DNA of 64,000 nt from Micromonospora sp. WMMD980 (GTDB lineage Bacteria; Actinomycetota; Actinomycetes; Mycobacteriales; Micromonosporaceae). How positions within the stretch are numbered: position 1 is the stretch's first letter; each line of letters begins with the position of its first letter. Location of the stretch: assembly GCF_029626035.1 (NCBI RefSeq), contig NZ_JARUBE010000003.1, positions 2,232,001 through 2,296,000 on the forward strand, in the 5' to 3' direction. A program made the translations under genes and the position numbers. The notes under the pieces are model-generated. The model had not been told where the DNA came from and ran no database searches. It saw only the letters and a program-made list of their open reading frames with translations. Of this stretch, positions 49,012 to 57,159 are shown piece after piece.

Positions 49012-49322
49012 CCGAAGAAGAAGGAGCCTCCGGAGTGATGATGCCCTGGCCGTACCCCGAGTTCCCGTTCACCGGCGGGGCGGAGCCCGACGACGCGGAC
49101 GTGCGGCTCTCCTCGCTCGTCGCCCAGCGGCTCAGCGCCGACTGGACCACCCGGCGGCAGCAGATCACGGTGACCGTGCAGAACCGGGTGGTGATCCTCG
49201 CCGGTCTGGTGGCCGATCCGGAGACCCGCCGGGTCGCCGCCGAACTGGCCTGGGACGTGCCGGGCGTGTTCGACGTGTGCAACGCGGTACGCCTCTACGG
49301 CGGTCGCCGAAGCCGGCGCTGA
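49008..49322 (+). CDS. BON-domain protein
   Basis: 104-residue soluble protein. Residues about 35-97 form one BON domain ('DWTTRRQQITVTVQNRVVIL', then GLVADPETRRVAAELAWDV and PGVFDVCNAVRL). BON domains bind membranes or peptidoglycan and are common in stress-induced proteins. The start overlaps the zinc-ribbon STAS stop (ATGA); an internal ATG at 49038 is also possible. Last gene of the STAS/GlsB/STAS/BON operon. Confidence 0.8.
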   Translation: MTEEEGASGVMMPWPYPEFPFTGGAEPDDADVRLSSLVAQRLSADWTTRRQQITVTVQNRVVILAGLVADPETRRVAAELAWDVPGVFDVCNAVRLYGGRRSRR

Positions 49323-49337
49323 GCTCGCCGACGGCGG

Positions 49338-49385
49338 TTGCACGTATCGGCATCCGCCTCTACCCTCGGCGTGGGAGCGCTCCAC
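49338..49385 (+). promoter_or_regulatory. promoter of the GH5 gene with CebR-type operator at the start site
   Basis: TTGCAC (-35, 49338-49343) and TACCCT (-10, 49361-49366) are 17 bases apart. TGGGAGCGCTCCAC (49372-49385) matches the 14-bp CebR operator at 12 positions and would cover the transcription start. It is the second CebR-type site in the window. Confidence 0.8.
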
Positions 49386-49449
49386 CGAGCGCCACGTCGG
49401 ACTTTCCGGGCAGGTTGACGACGGGCACCGTCCGATCATCACCCACCAG

Positions 49450-50895
49450 ATGGGACCTTCCCGTATGTTCTCGATCCCCCGGCCGTCCCGGCGGCACCTA
49501 CTCGTCGGCAGCGCCGTCGGCGCGCTCGCCCTGGCGGCGACGGCCGTCCTGCCGACGACGAACGCGATGGCGGCGACCGGCTGCGCCGTCACCTACACCA
49601 CCAACTCCTGGCAGGGTGGCTTCACCGCCAACCTGACGATCAAGAACCTCGGCGACCCGGTGAGCAACTGGACGCTCGGCTTCACCTTCCCCGACGGCGG
49701 CCAGCGGCTCGTGCAGGGCTGGTCGGCCACCTGGCAGCAGAGCGGCTCCGCGGTCACCGGACGCAGCCTGGACTACAACGGGACGCTCGGCACCGGAGCC
49801 AGCACCACCGTCGGCTTCAACGGGTCGTGGACCGGGTCGAACCCGAGCCCGACCTCGTTCACGCTCAACGGCACGGCCTGCACCGGCGGCACCACCACGC
49901 CGCCGACGACGCCGGCGCCCACCACTCCCCCGCCCACCACGCCGCCGCCGACCGGCACCACGCCGGTGGCGATCAACGGGCAGCTGCGGGTCTGCGGGGT
50001 CAACCTCTGCAACCAGTACGGCCGGCCGATCCAACTGCGGGGCATGAGCACCCACGGGTTGCAGTGGTTCGCCAACTGCTACACCGACACCTCGCTCACC
50101 GCGCTGGCCGACGACTGGCGGGCCGACCTGCTGCGCATCTCGATGTACGTGCAGGAGAAGGGCTACGAGACCAACCCGTCCGCCTTCACCGCCCAGGTGA
50201 ACACGCTCGTCGACAAGGCCGAGGCCCGGGGCATGTACGCGCTGATCGACTTCCACACGCTGACGCCCGGCGACCCGATGTACAACCTGGAGCGGGCCAA
50301 GACGTTCTTCGCCACCGTGGCCGCGCGCAACGCCGCCAAGAAGAACGTGATCTACGAGATCACCAACGAGCCCAACGGGGTGAGCTGGTCGACCATCCGC
50401 AGCTATGCCGAACAGGTCATCCCGGTGATCCGGGCGGCCGACCCGGACGCCGTGGTCATCGTCGGCACCCGCGGTTGGTCCTCGCTCGGCGTGTCCGAGG
50501 GGGGCAACTCCGACGAGATCGTCAACAACCCGGTCCGGGCGGAGAACATCATGTACACGTTCCACTTCTACGCCGCGTCGCACAAGGACAACTACCGCAA
50601 CGAGGTGCAGCGGGCCGCCTCCCGGCTGCCGCTGTTCGTCACCGAGTTCGGCACGGTGACCTACACCGGTGACGGCGCGGTCGACACCGCCAGCAGCAAC
50701 GCCTGGCTCGACCTGCTCGACCGGTTGAAGATCAGCTACGCGAACTGGACGTTCTCCGACGCGGCCGAGGGCAGCGCCGCGCTGCGGCCGGGCACCTGCG
50801 CGGCGGGCACGTTCACCGGCCCGTCGGTCCTCACCGAGTCCGGCGCGTACATGCGCGACCGGATCCGCACCCCGGACGCCTTCCCCACCTCCTGA
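49450..50895 (+). CDS. CBM2 - GH5 endoglucanase
   Basis: Secreted cellulase of up to 481 residues. The signal peptide (about 1-42, with 'RPSRRHLLVGSAVGALALAA') is followed by an N-terminal CBM2 (about 43-145, starting GCAVTYTT and ending LNGTAC), a Thr/Pro linker and a GH5 domain (about 178-481). The acid/base is Glu307 in ITNEPN and the nucleophile Glu399 in VTEFGT; 'RGMSTHGLQW' and 'IDFHTL' fit the bacterial endoglucanase subfamily 2. Both ATG at 49450 and at 49465 are possible; neither has a strong ribosome site. The CebR-type operator upstream ties it to the cellobiose-responsive regulon. Confidence 0.92.
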   Translation: MGPSRMFSIPRPSRRHLLVGSAVGALALAATAVLPTTNAMAATGCAVTYTTNSWQGGFTANLTIKNLGDPVSNWTLGFTFPDGGQRLVQGWSATWQQSGSAVTGRSLDYNGTLGTGASTTVGFNGSWTGSNPSPTSFTLNGTACTGGTTTPPTTPAPTTPPPTTPPPTGTTPVAINGQLRVCGVNLCNQYGRPIQLRGMSTHGLQWFANCYTDTSLTALADDWRADLLRISMYVQEKGYETNPSAFTAQVNTLVDKAEARGMYALIDFHTLTPGDPMYNLERAKTFFATVAARNAAKKNVIYEITNEPNGVSWSTIRSYAEQVIPVIRAADPDAVVIVGTRGWSSLGVSEGGNSDEIVNNPVRAENIMYTFHFYAASHKDNYRNEVQRAASRLPLFVTEFGTVTYTGDGAVDTASSNAWLDLLDRLKISYANWTFSDAAEGSAALRPGTCAAGTFTGPSVLTESGAYMRDRIRTPDAFPTS

Positions 50896-50897
50896 CC

Positions 50898-50947
50898 GGG
50901 CGGGCCGGCGGCGACCCTCCCCCCTTCGGGTCGCCGCCGGCCCGCCC
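50898..50947. terminator. bidirectional terminator after GH5 and AurF-like genes
   Basis: Perfect 20-bp stem (50898-50917 with 50928-50947) and a 10-base loop, between two convergent stop codons (50895 and 50953). Confidence 0.9.
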
Positions 50948-50952
50948 CCGCC

Positions 50953-51855
50953 TCAGGGCGCGATCAGGCCGGAGCGCCGCCACAGCGCGCGACCCGGGCC
51001 GGCGATCAGCCCGAGGTCGCCCAGGTGCTCGGCGATCCGCTGGGCCGACCAGCGCAGCGTGGCCTGCCAGTGCGGGTTGCTCCGGGCCGCGGCCAGGCCG
51101 ACCGCCGGCGCGATGCCGACCGCCGCGTACGCCCGCGGGTTCACCAGCCGCCGGCTGATCGAGTGCGCGGCCCGGCCGATCACCAACCGGGCGTAGGCCA
51201 GCGCGACCGGGCCGGCCGACTCGACCTGGCGGGCCAGTTCGTCGCGGGCGAAGCGGACGTGCCGGGCCTCCTCCACCACGTGGATGCGCGACACCATGCG
51301 GATCAGCGGCTGGACCGACTCGTCGGCCATCGCCTCGCGCTGGAACGAGTCGAGGATCTCCTCGGCGATCAGGATGGACGCGTACATCTGCGGGCCGGTC
51401 GCGGTGGCCTTGAGCCAGCGGCCGAGCAGGTGGTCGACCGGGTCGGCCCGGTAGACCGGACACCCCATCGCCTCGATCAGCCGACCGAACATGATGGAGT
51501 GCCGGCACTCGTCGGCGACCTCGGTGAGCGCGTACTGGGCGTGCCGGCTGGTCGGGTCGGCGTCGTAGTAGTGCCGGATCAGCATCTGCATCAGGATCGT
51601 CTCGAACCACAGCCCGGCGCTGGCCGCGCCGGCCACCTCGTGCTTGGTCAGCTCGATGCGCTGGTCCTCGGTCATCGCCGCCCACAGCGACGTGCCGTAG
51701 AGGCTGCTGCGCCGAGGCGGCATCCAGTAGGCGCCCGGAACCGGGGGCGCCGACCAGTCGAGGTCCACGAGCGGGTCGTAGCTGGTCCGCACCGAGGCGG
51801 TGAGGAGGCGGTCGGCGACCGCCTCGCGGGGGAATCCGGCCGGCGTCCGCTCCAT
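50953..51855 (-). CDS. AurF-like diiron oxygenase
   Basis: 300-residue helical protein with the diiron ligand pattern of the AurF (p-aminobenzoate N-oxygenase) family: Glu in 'ELTKHEVAG', ExxxH in 'EVADECRHS', Glu in 'ILIAEEILD', and Glu/His in 'RIHVVEEARHVRFA'. Such enzymes oxidise aryl-amines or act on fatty substrates. Divergent from a TetR gene with a shared palindromic operator, as often seen for this family outside biosynthetic clusters. No nitro-compound or polyketide genes are nearby, so a detoxification or lipid role is as likely as secondary metabolism. Confidence 0.85.
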   Translation of the reverse strand: MERTPAGFPREAVADRLLTASVRTSYDPLVDLDWSAPPVPGAYWMPPRRSSLYGTSLWAAMTEDQRIELTKHEVAGAASAGLWFETILMQMLIRHYYDADPTSRHAQYALTEVADECRHSIMFGRLIEAMGCPVYRADPVDHLLGRWLKATATGPQMYASILIAEEILDSFQREAMADESVQPLIRMVSRIHVVEEARHVRFARDELARQVESAGPVALAYARLVIGRAAHSISRRLVNPRAYAAVGIAPAVGLAAARSNPHWQATLRWSAQRIAEHLGDLGLIAGPGRALWRRSGLIAP

Positions 51856-51870
51856 GACCCCTCCAGTTGA

Positions 51871-51893
51871 CGTAACTTCCGGTAACTGTTACG
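51871..51893. promoter_or_regulatory. palindromic operator between AurF-like and TetR genes
   Basis: GTAACTGTTAC (51882-51892) is a perfect 11-bp palindrome. An overlapping CGTAAC-n11-GTTACG pairing spans 51871-51893, so three GTAAC half-sites are present. It is the likely site of the adjacent TetR-family protein. Confidence 0.7.
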
Positions 51894-51902
51894 AGTGGTA
51901 GC

Positions 51903-52610
51903 ATGCGACGCACCTCCACCGATGTCAATGGCCCCGAGGACCCGCCCGAGCCGCCGCGCACCGGTCGGCGCGACCGCTGGGCCGGTCACCGCGAGCAACG
52001 CCGGCAGGAACTGATCGGCGCCGCCGTGCAGGCGCTGCTGCGGCACGGCCCGGCTGTCGACATGGACCAGGTGGCGGCCACCGCCGGGGTCAGCAAACCG
52101 GTGCTCTACCGCTACTTCGCCGACCGGGCGCAGCTCTGGCTGGCGGTCAGCGAAGTGGTCGCGGCGCGCGTGGTGGACGCCATCGCCCCGGCCGTCGCCG
52201 AGGTCCGCGAGGAGCGCGCGCTCGTCGAGGCCACCATCGACGCCTACCTGAGCGTGATCGAGTCCGAGCCGTCGCTCTACCGCTTCCTGGTGCACGAGGC
52301 CGGTCACCCCGGCATCCAGCAGGTGGTCACCGGCACGAGCCGGCAGGTCGCCACCGGGCTGGCCCGGGTGATCGGCGACCGGCTGCGCGCGCTCGGCCTC
52401 GACGCCGGGCCCGCCGAGCCGTGGGCGTACGGGCTGGTCGGGTTCGTGCAGGCGGTCGGCGACTGGTGGACCACGCACGGGCAGCCGATCCGCCGGGAGG
52501 CGCTCACCGACTACCTGACCACGCTGCTGTGGAGCGGCATCGAAGGGGTCCGGCGCGGCGCCGACCTGCCGCCGGAGCTGACCCGCGCGCACGAGCGGAT
52601 CGAGCGGTGA
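51903..52610 (+). CDS. TetR-family regulator
   Basis: 235 residues. The N-terminal extension is basic; the HTH (about 40-85, 'VDMDQVAATAGVSKPVLYRYF') is TetR_N, and the C-terminal helical domain resembles the AcrR-type seen with AurF-like genes. The ATG at 51903 is eleven bases beyond the GTAAC palindrome. It likely controls itself and the divergent diiron oxygenase. Its stop overlaps the GTG of the following DUF4873-like gene. Confidence 0.9.
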   Translation: MRRTSTDVNGPEDPPEPPRTGRRDRWAGHREQRRQELIGAAVQALLRHGPAVDMDQVAATAGVSKPVLYRYFADRAQLWLAVSEVVAARVVDAIAPAVAEVREERALVEATIDAYLSVIESEPSLYRFLVHEAGHPGIQQVVTGTSRQVATGLARVIGDRLRALGLDAGPAEPWAYGLVGFVQAVGDWWTTHGQPIRREALTDYLTTLLWSGIEGVRRGADLPPELTRAHERIER

Positions 52611-52864
52611 GCTGGCAGGGCCCCGCCGAGGTGGCCGGCACGCCGGTGCGGCTGCACGCGTCCGGCCGATGGGAGCCGGTCGACGGCCGCTACCACTGGG
52701 CCGGGCGGATCGAGCCGGAACCCCGGGTGGCGCGGCTGCTGCGCGCCGGCCGGCGCGACGTCGAGGTCCGGATCGGCGACCGGGTCGCCCGCGCCCGGCT
52801 CACCGAGGTCGACCCGTGGGGCGGCGTGCGGATCACCGGCACCGGCCCTCCGCCCTGGGTGTGA
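52607..52864 (+). CDS. DUF4873-like small protein
   Basis: 85 residues, beta-rich, with 'GRYHWAGRI', 'DVEVRIGDRVARARLTEVDP' and 'GGVRITGTGPPPWV'. This resembles DUF4873, found alone or fused to flavin monooxygenases. The GTG overlaps the tetR stop (GTGA), so translation is coupled. The final codon and stop lie inside a perfect 60-bp palindrome. No function is assigned. Confidence 0.75.
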   Translation: MSWQGPAEVAGTPVRLHASGRWEPVDGRYHWAGRIEPEPRVARLLRAGRRDVEVRIGDRVARARLTEVDPWGGVRITGTGPPPWV

Positions 52865-52917
52865 GGCGGGGGCCCCTTTTAACAGACGTCTGTTAAAAGG
52901 GGCCCCCGCCTCACACC
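52858..52917. repeat. perfect 60-bp palindrome, GGGGCCCC family copy C
   Basis: Left arm 52858-52887 and right arm 52888-52917 are exact reverse complements with no loop. The left arm begins GGTGTGAGGCGGGGGCCCC and ends TTTTAACAGAC. The stop codon of the DUF4873-like gene (52862-52864) lies within the left arm. The TGTTAAAAGGGG-CCCC part matches copy B at 44034-44093. A cruciform or a very strong RNA hairpin is expected, functioning as a terminator. Confidence 0.95.
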
Positions 52918-52929
52918 TAACCTGGGAGC

Positions 52930-53562
52930 ATGATCGCCACCGTGCTGCTCGTCTTCGGTCGCGGGGTGGTGGCCGACGGCGGTGGTTACCGGCTCACCAC
53001 CGAGAGCGTCGCCCGCACCCATGCCGCGATCGCCTACGTCCGGACGCACGCGGCCGAGTTCCGGGCCGCGGCCGACGCGCGGGTGGTGTTCACCGGCGGC
53101 TGGCCGCACGGCCCGGCCGGTCTGCCCGACCCACCGGCACGGCACCGTGAGGGCGAGCTGATGCGCGCCCTCGCCCGCGACGCCGGCCTCGACGGGTACG
53201 CCCGGCTGGACGCCGAGACCCGCTCCCGCACCACGTTGCAGAACCTCGCGCTCACCGTGCAGGACGGGCTGCTCGGCACCGCCCGGTTCACCCCGGCGCA
53301 TCCGCTCGGCCTGGTCTCCCACCCCTGGCACCTGCCCCGGATCCGGCTGCTCGCCGGCCGCGCCTTGGGCCTGCGCGGCGCGGATCTGCTGGACGTGCCG
53401 GTGACCGGTCCGGACCCGGTGCCGGCCCGGCGGGAGCGGGCGGCCCGGGTCGCCTGCCGGCTCGGCTACCTCGGCCTGCGTACCCCGGAGGCGCTGTTGC
53501 GGCGCGAACGCGGGCTGACCCGTGCGGCGCACCGGGTCGGACGGCTCCTCGGCGGTCGCTGA
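52930..53562 (+). CDS. YdcF/DUF218-like protein
   Basis: 210 residues. 'VLLVFGRGVVADGGGYRLT' opens a Rossmann-like fold, and 'DAETRSRTTLQNLALTVQD' plus 'PLGLVSHPWHLPRIRLLA' are DUF218/YdcF signatures (the SxxTxxN and SxxxHxxR motifs). Some relatives bind S-adenosylmethionine or act on envelope precursors. No signal peptide or membrane helix is seen. It starts twelve bases after the palindrome and is followed by the GT2 gene. Confidence 0.8.
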   Translation: MIATVLLVFGRGVVADGGGYRLTTESVARTHAAIAYVRTHAAEFRAAADARVVFTGGWPHGPAGLPDPPARHREGELMRALARDAGLDGYARLDAETRSRTTLQNLALTVQDGLLGTARFTPAHPLGLVSHPWHLPRIRLLAGRALGLRGADLLDVPVTGPDPVPARRERAARVACRLGYLGLRTPEALLRRERGLTRAAHRVGRLLGGR

Positions 53563-53653
53563 CCACGATGGATTCGCGGACCGGCCCGGGGGGTACGAGT
53601 GCGCGATCGACCCGGCGGGCGTGCCGACGGGCGACACCACCCCGGGAGGTTCC

Positions 53654-54463
53654 GTGATCGTGCTGGTGCCGGTGTACCGACCGGGTGACCGGCTGCCGCC
53701 GCTCGTCACCGACCTGACCGCCGCGGTGCCCGGGGCGTCCGTGGTGATCGTCGACGACGGCAGCGGCCGGTCCGCGACCGCGGTGCTCGACGCGGCCCGC
53801 GCCCGTGGGGCCACCGTGCTGCGCCGCCGGGTCAACCGGGGCAAGGGCGTGGTGCTGCGCACCGGTTTCCGGTACGCCACGACGCACCGCCCTGGTCCGG
53901 GGGTGGTGTGTGTGGACGCGGACGGCCAGCACGAGGTGTCCGACGTGGTCCGGGTGGCCGAGCGGATGCGGGACACCGGCGCGCAGACGCTCGGCGTGCG
54001 CCGGTTCGACGGCGAGGTGCCGGCGCGCAGCCGGTTCGGCAACGCGGCGACCCGGGCGGCGTTCCGGCTGGCCGCCGGCCGCGACGTACGGGACACCCAG
54101 ACCGGCCTGCGCGCCTACCCGGCCGGGCTGCTGGGCTGGCTCGCCACGATTCCCGGCGACCGGTTCGAGTACGAGATGAACGTGCTGCTGGAGTCGGCCC
54201 GGGCCGGTCTACCGATCGAGCAGGTCGACATCGCCACCCGCTACCACGCCGACAACTCGGGGTCGCACTTCTCGGCGCTGGCCGACTCGGTGCGGATCTA
54301 CCGGTCGCTGGTCGGCCACGCCGCCGCCCGGGTGTTCAGCCCCGGGCGGCGGCGGGCCGGGTCAGGGATAACTGACCACGTTGACCGGGACGGTGGCGGT
54401 GCCCTGGGCGGCGGCGCCGGTGTCGTTGATGACGTGGGTGATCGACCCGTTGCCGCCGAGTGA
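53654..54463 (+). CDS. GT2 family glycosyltransferase (DPM1-like)
   Basis: 269 residues. The N-terminal nucleotide-sugar domain has 'VIVLVPVYRPGDRLPPLV', 'VVIVDDGSGRS', and DxD in 'VVCVDADGQHE'; 'DTQTGLRAYPAGLLGWL' and 'RFEYEMNVLLES' are typical of dolichyl-phosphate-mannose-synthase-like GT2 enzymes. The GTG at 53654 was chosen because GGGAGG lies four bases upstream; 44 open codons before it are not conserved-looking. The last 34 codons overlap the convergent beta-helix gene by 102 bp and read low-complexity (GGGALGGGAG), so the functional protein may end earlier. Acceptor unknown. Confidence 0.85.
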   Translation: MIVLVPVYRPGDRLPPLVTDLTAAVPGASVVIVDDGSGRSATAVLDAARARGATVLRRRVNRGKGVVLRTGFRYATTHRPGPGVVCVDADGQHEVSDVVRVAERMRDTGAQTLGVRRFDGEVPARSRFGNAATRAAFRLAAGRDVRDTQTGLRAYPAGLLGWLATIPGDRFEYEMNVLLESARAGLPIEQVDIATRYHADNSGSHFSALADSVRIYRSLVGHAAARVFSPGRRRAGSGITDHVDRDGGGALGGGAGVVDDVGDRPVAAE

Positions 54464-56935
54464 GACGGTGAGCAGGTCGTGGAACCGCACGCCGGCCCGG
54501 GTGGGCGCCTCGAAGGCGTGGTAGGCGGCGATGGTCGGGTCGACGTTGAAGTAGCAGTAGCTGCCCATCCCCCAGCCCTCGAACGAGGTGACGCTGTCGG
54601 CGACCTTGAACGCCGCGTAGCCGACCCGTGCGCCGTTGGTCCAGGCCGCCGCGTTCGGCGGGTCGTACGGCAGCTCGTTCTGGAAGAAGATGGTCCGCCC
54701 GTTCTCGCCGTTCCAGATCACCTCGTGCTTCTGGTAGTGCTCGACGAAGAGGCCGAGCGCGGTGACGTTGTCGCCGTTGACGATCAGGCCGGTGTCGGCG
54801 GTGTTCACGGTCCAGCCGATGCCGGCGCCGTGGTCGCCGCGCCAGGCCCAGATGTGGTCGATCAACGCGTCGTCCTGGTTGACCACCAGGCTGGTGGTGG
54901 CCTTTCCGGCGTGCGCGCCGCCGATGCGGAAGAACACGTCCTGGATCGACGTGGGGTCGGCGGTGTGCCGCGCCGCCGACCCGGCCGGGCCGACCTGGAG
55001 CAGCACCGGCGAGTTGACCGCGCCGGCGTCGAACAGCAGCCCGGCCAGGCGCACGCCGTCGACGTCGGCGACGGTCATCGGCACCACGCCGTTCTGCGGC
55101 ACCAGCGTCGGGTAGCCGATGCCGAGCACCACCGTGCCGGGCCGGTTGACCGCGACGGTCTGGTCGACCGCGTAGACGCCCGGGGTGAACAACAGGTTCA
55201 GCCCCTGGGCCAGGGCGGCGTTGATGGTCGCGGCCGAGTCGCCGGGTTTGGCGACGTAGAACTGGCTCAGCGGGATCGACGTGCCCGCGGTGGCACCGCC
55301 CGACCAGGACGCCCCGACGGCGTTGGTCCGGGTCGACGGGACGAACACCTGGTAGGCGCCGGCGGCGTCGAGGTAGAGGTAGGGCACGTCGCGGCTGACC
55401 GGCGTCTGCGCCAGCGTGGTGTACGGCGGGTTCGGGAAGCTGGTGGCGGGCGCGCCGACCACACCGGAGTTGGTCACGTTCCAGACCGCGTTGAGGTAGC
55501 CGCCCACGTTGCTGTCCCGGGTGTACCACTGCTGCTGCGAGTAGGGCTGGACCACGCCGGTCACCCGGCTGTCGGCGATGTAGCCGCCGCTGGCCCAGCC
55601 GTAGCCGTTCGGGGCCAGGTTGAGGTCGCCCTGGATGTCCATCCGGCGGAACGGCGCGGCCTGCGACACCGCCCAGCGGGTGAACCCGGCCGACGGGAAG
55701 ACCTGCATGTTCGACGCCGAGCGCCAGAAGTTCTGGGTGGCGTTGCCGTTGAACCAGCCGGCGTCCACCGTGACGTCGCCGTGGATGCGCACGTCACCGG
55801 GGTTTCGGCCGAGCCCCATGATCGAGGTGTAGAAGCCGATCTGCGCGTTGATGCCGGAGTAGTCGCCCGGCTTGAACATCAGCGCGTACCGCTGGGTGCC
55901 GAACTGGTTCGACTCCTGGGTGCGGAAGACGGCGTCCAACTGGCTCTGGATGCTGGCGGCGGACATCGACGGGTCGAACGTGATGACGTTGGGTCCGAGC
56001 GACCCGCCGCCCGGCACGGTGCCGCCGCCGGTGGTGTTCACGGCGACCTCCCACAGTGAGTAGCCGTAGCCGGTGGCCCGCGTGGTGCCGTACACCCGCA
56101 GGTAGCGGCCAGAGCCGCTGACCGTCACCGCGTCGGTGCCACCGTCGCCGGTGGTGGTGCCGAACACGGTGGTCCAGGTGGCGCCGTCGGTCGAGGTCTG
56201 GATCTGGTACGCCCGCGCGTACGCGGCCTCCCAGGTCAGCACCACCCGGCAGACGCTGCGGACGCTGCCCAGGTCGATCCGGAGCCACTGCGGGTCGGCG
56301 GCGGCGCTGGCCCAGCGGGTGCCCGGGTCGCCGTCGACCGCGGCGGAGGCGGGGGTGCCGGCGTTCTCGGTCGACGAGGCGGTGGCCGGCCGGCCCCGCG
56401 CCGCGTTGGTCGTGGTGTCGCAGCCACTGCCGCCGCCGGTGCTGCCGTAGACCTGGAACTCCCAGAGCGAGTAGCCGTAGGCGGTGGCCCGCGCGGTGCC
56501 GTACACGCGCACGTAGCGGCCGGTGCCGCTGACCGTCAGGTCGTCGGTGCCACCGTCGCCGCTGGTGGTGGCGAAGACGGTGGTCCAGGTGGCGCCGTCG
56601 GTCGAGGTCTGCACCTGGTACGCCCGCGCGTACGCGCCCTCCCAGGTCAGGCTGACCCGGGAGACGGTGGCGGTGGCGCCGAGGTCGACCTGGATCCACT
56701 GGGGATCGGCGAACGCGCTGGACCAGCGGGTGCCGGTGTTGCCGTCGGTGGCGTTGGACGCCGGGGTGCCGGCGTTCTCGGTGGAGGAGGCGGTGGTGGG
56801 CCGGCCCTGCGACAGCAGCGGGTCGGCGGCCCGGGCCGGGCCGGGTGGCGCGACGAGCGCCACGGCGGCGAGCAGGGCGGTCAGCGCGGCGAGCAGCGGC
56901 CGGCGGCGTCTGGACGGTACGGGTGACATGGGCAT
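54362..56935 (-). CDS. secreted protein with two discoidin domains and a beta-helix
   Basis: 857 residues. The signal peptide (about 1-36) precedes two discoidin/F5-8C domains (about 38-170 and 180-305). They are near-duplicates of each other (shared ASSTENAGTPAS, AYARAYQ, QTSTDGATWTTVF, RYVRVYGT/RYLRVYGT). A right-handed beta-helix region follows (about 318-857, 'FKPGDYSGINAQIGFYTSIMG', 'TPGVYAVDQTVAVNRPGTVV', 'DALIDHIWAWRGDHGAG'), of the pectate-lyase/GH55 superfamily. The exact glycosidase family is not recognisable; genes like this have been named adenylyl cyclase without support. GGAGA lies before the ATG. Confidence 0.75.
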   Translation of the reverse strand: MPMSPVPSRRRRPLLAALTALLAAVALVAPPGPARAADPLLSQGRPTTASSTENAGTPASNATDGNTGTRWSSAFADPQWIQVDLGATATVSRVSLTWEGAYARAYQVQTSTDGATWTTVFATTSGDGGTDDLTVSGTGRYVRVYGTARATAYGYSLWEFQVYGSTGGGSGCDTTTNAARGRPATASSTENAGTPASAAVDGDPGTRWASAAADPQWLRIDLGSVRSVCRVVLTWEAAYARAYQIQTSTDGATWTTVFGTTTGDGGTDAVTVSGSGRYLRVYGTTRATGYGYSLWEVAVNTTGGGTVPGGGSLGPNVITFDPSMSAASIQSQLDAVFRTQESNQFGTQRYALMFKPGDYSGINAQIGFYTSIMGLGRNPGDVRIHGDVTVDAGWFNGNATQNFWRSASNMQVFPSAGFTRWAVSQAAPFRRMDIQGDLNLAPNGYGWASGGYIADSRVTGVVQPYSQQQWYTRDSNVGGYLNAVWNVTNSGVVGAPATSFPNPPYTTLAQTPVSRDVPYLYLDAAGAYQVFVPSTRTNAVGASWSGGATAGTSIPLSQFYVAKPGDSAATINAALAQGLNLLFTPGVYAVDQTVAVNRPGTVVLGIGYPTLVPQNGVVPMTVADVDGVRLAGLLFDAGAVNSPVLLQVGPAGSAARHTADPTSIQDVFFRIGGAHAGKATTSLVVNQDDALIDHIWAWRGDHGAGIGWTVNTADTGLIVNGDNVTALGLFVEHYQKHEVIWNGENGRTIFFQNELPYDPPNAAAWTNGARVGYAAFKVADSVTSFEGWGMGSYCYFNVDPTIAAYHAFEAPTRAGVRFHDLLTVSLGGNGSITHVINDTGAAAQGTATVPVNVVSYP

Positions 56936-57159
56936 CTCCGGGACGGGTGGAGTGCGGGTCGGGGGTTCCGGGCGTGTCGTGGTGCCTGCCCGTGCGCAGG
57001 ACCCTCCCGGTACGCAGCGGCGTGTGTCAATTCCCGCGGCACCGCTCCACCGCTTTTTTCGCGCCTTGTGAAAAGTCCGGAACTAAGACCGCCCGGCAGT
57101 AGGTGCCGGTTGGCTGACGCGGGCCCACAGCGAGGGGCATGCCGACGGCCGGTGGCAGG

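Noticed and set aside
54362..56935. Adenylyl cyclase
   Set aside because: Similar proteins carry that name, but there is no cyclase motif; the sequence is signal peptide, two discoidin domains and a beta-helix.
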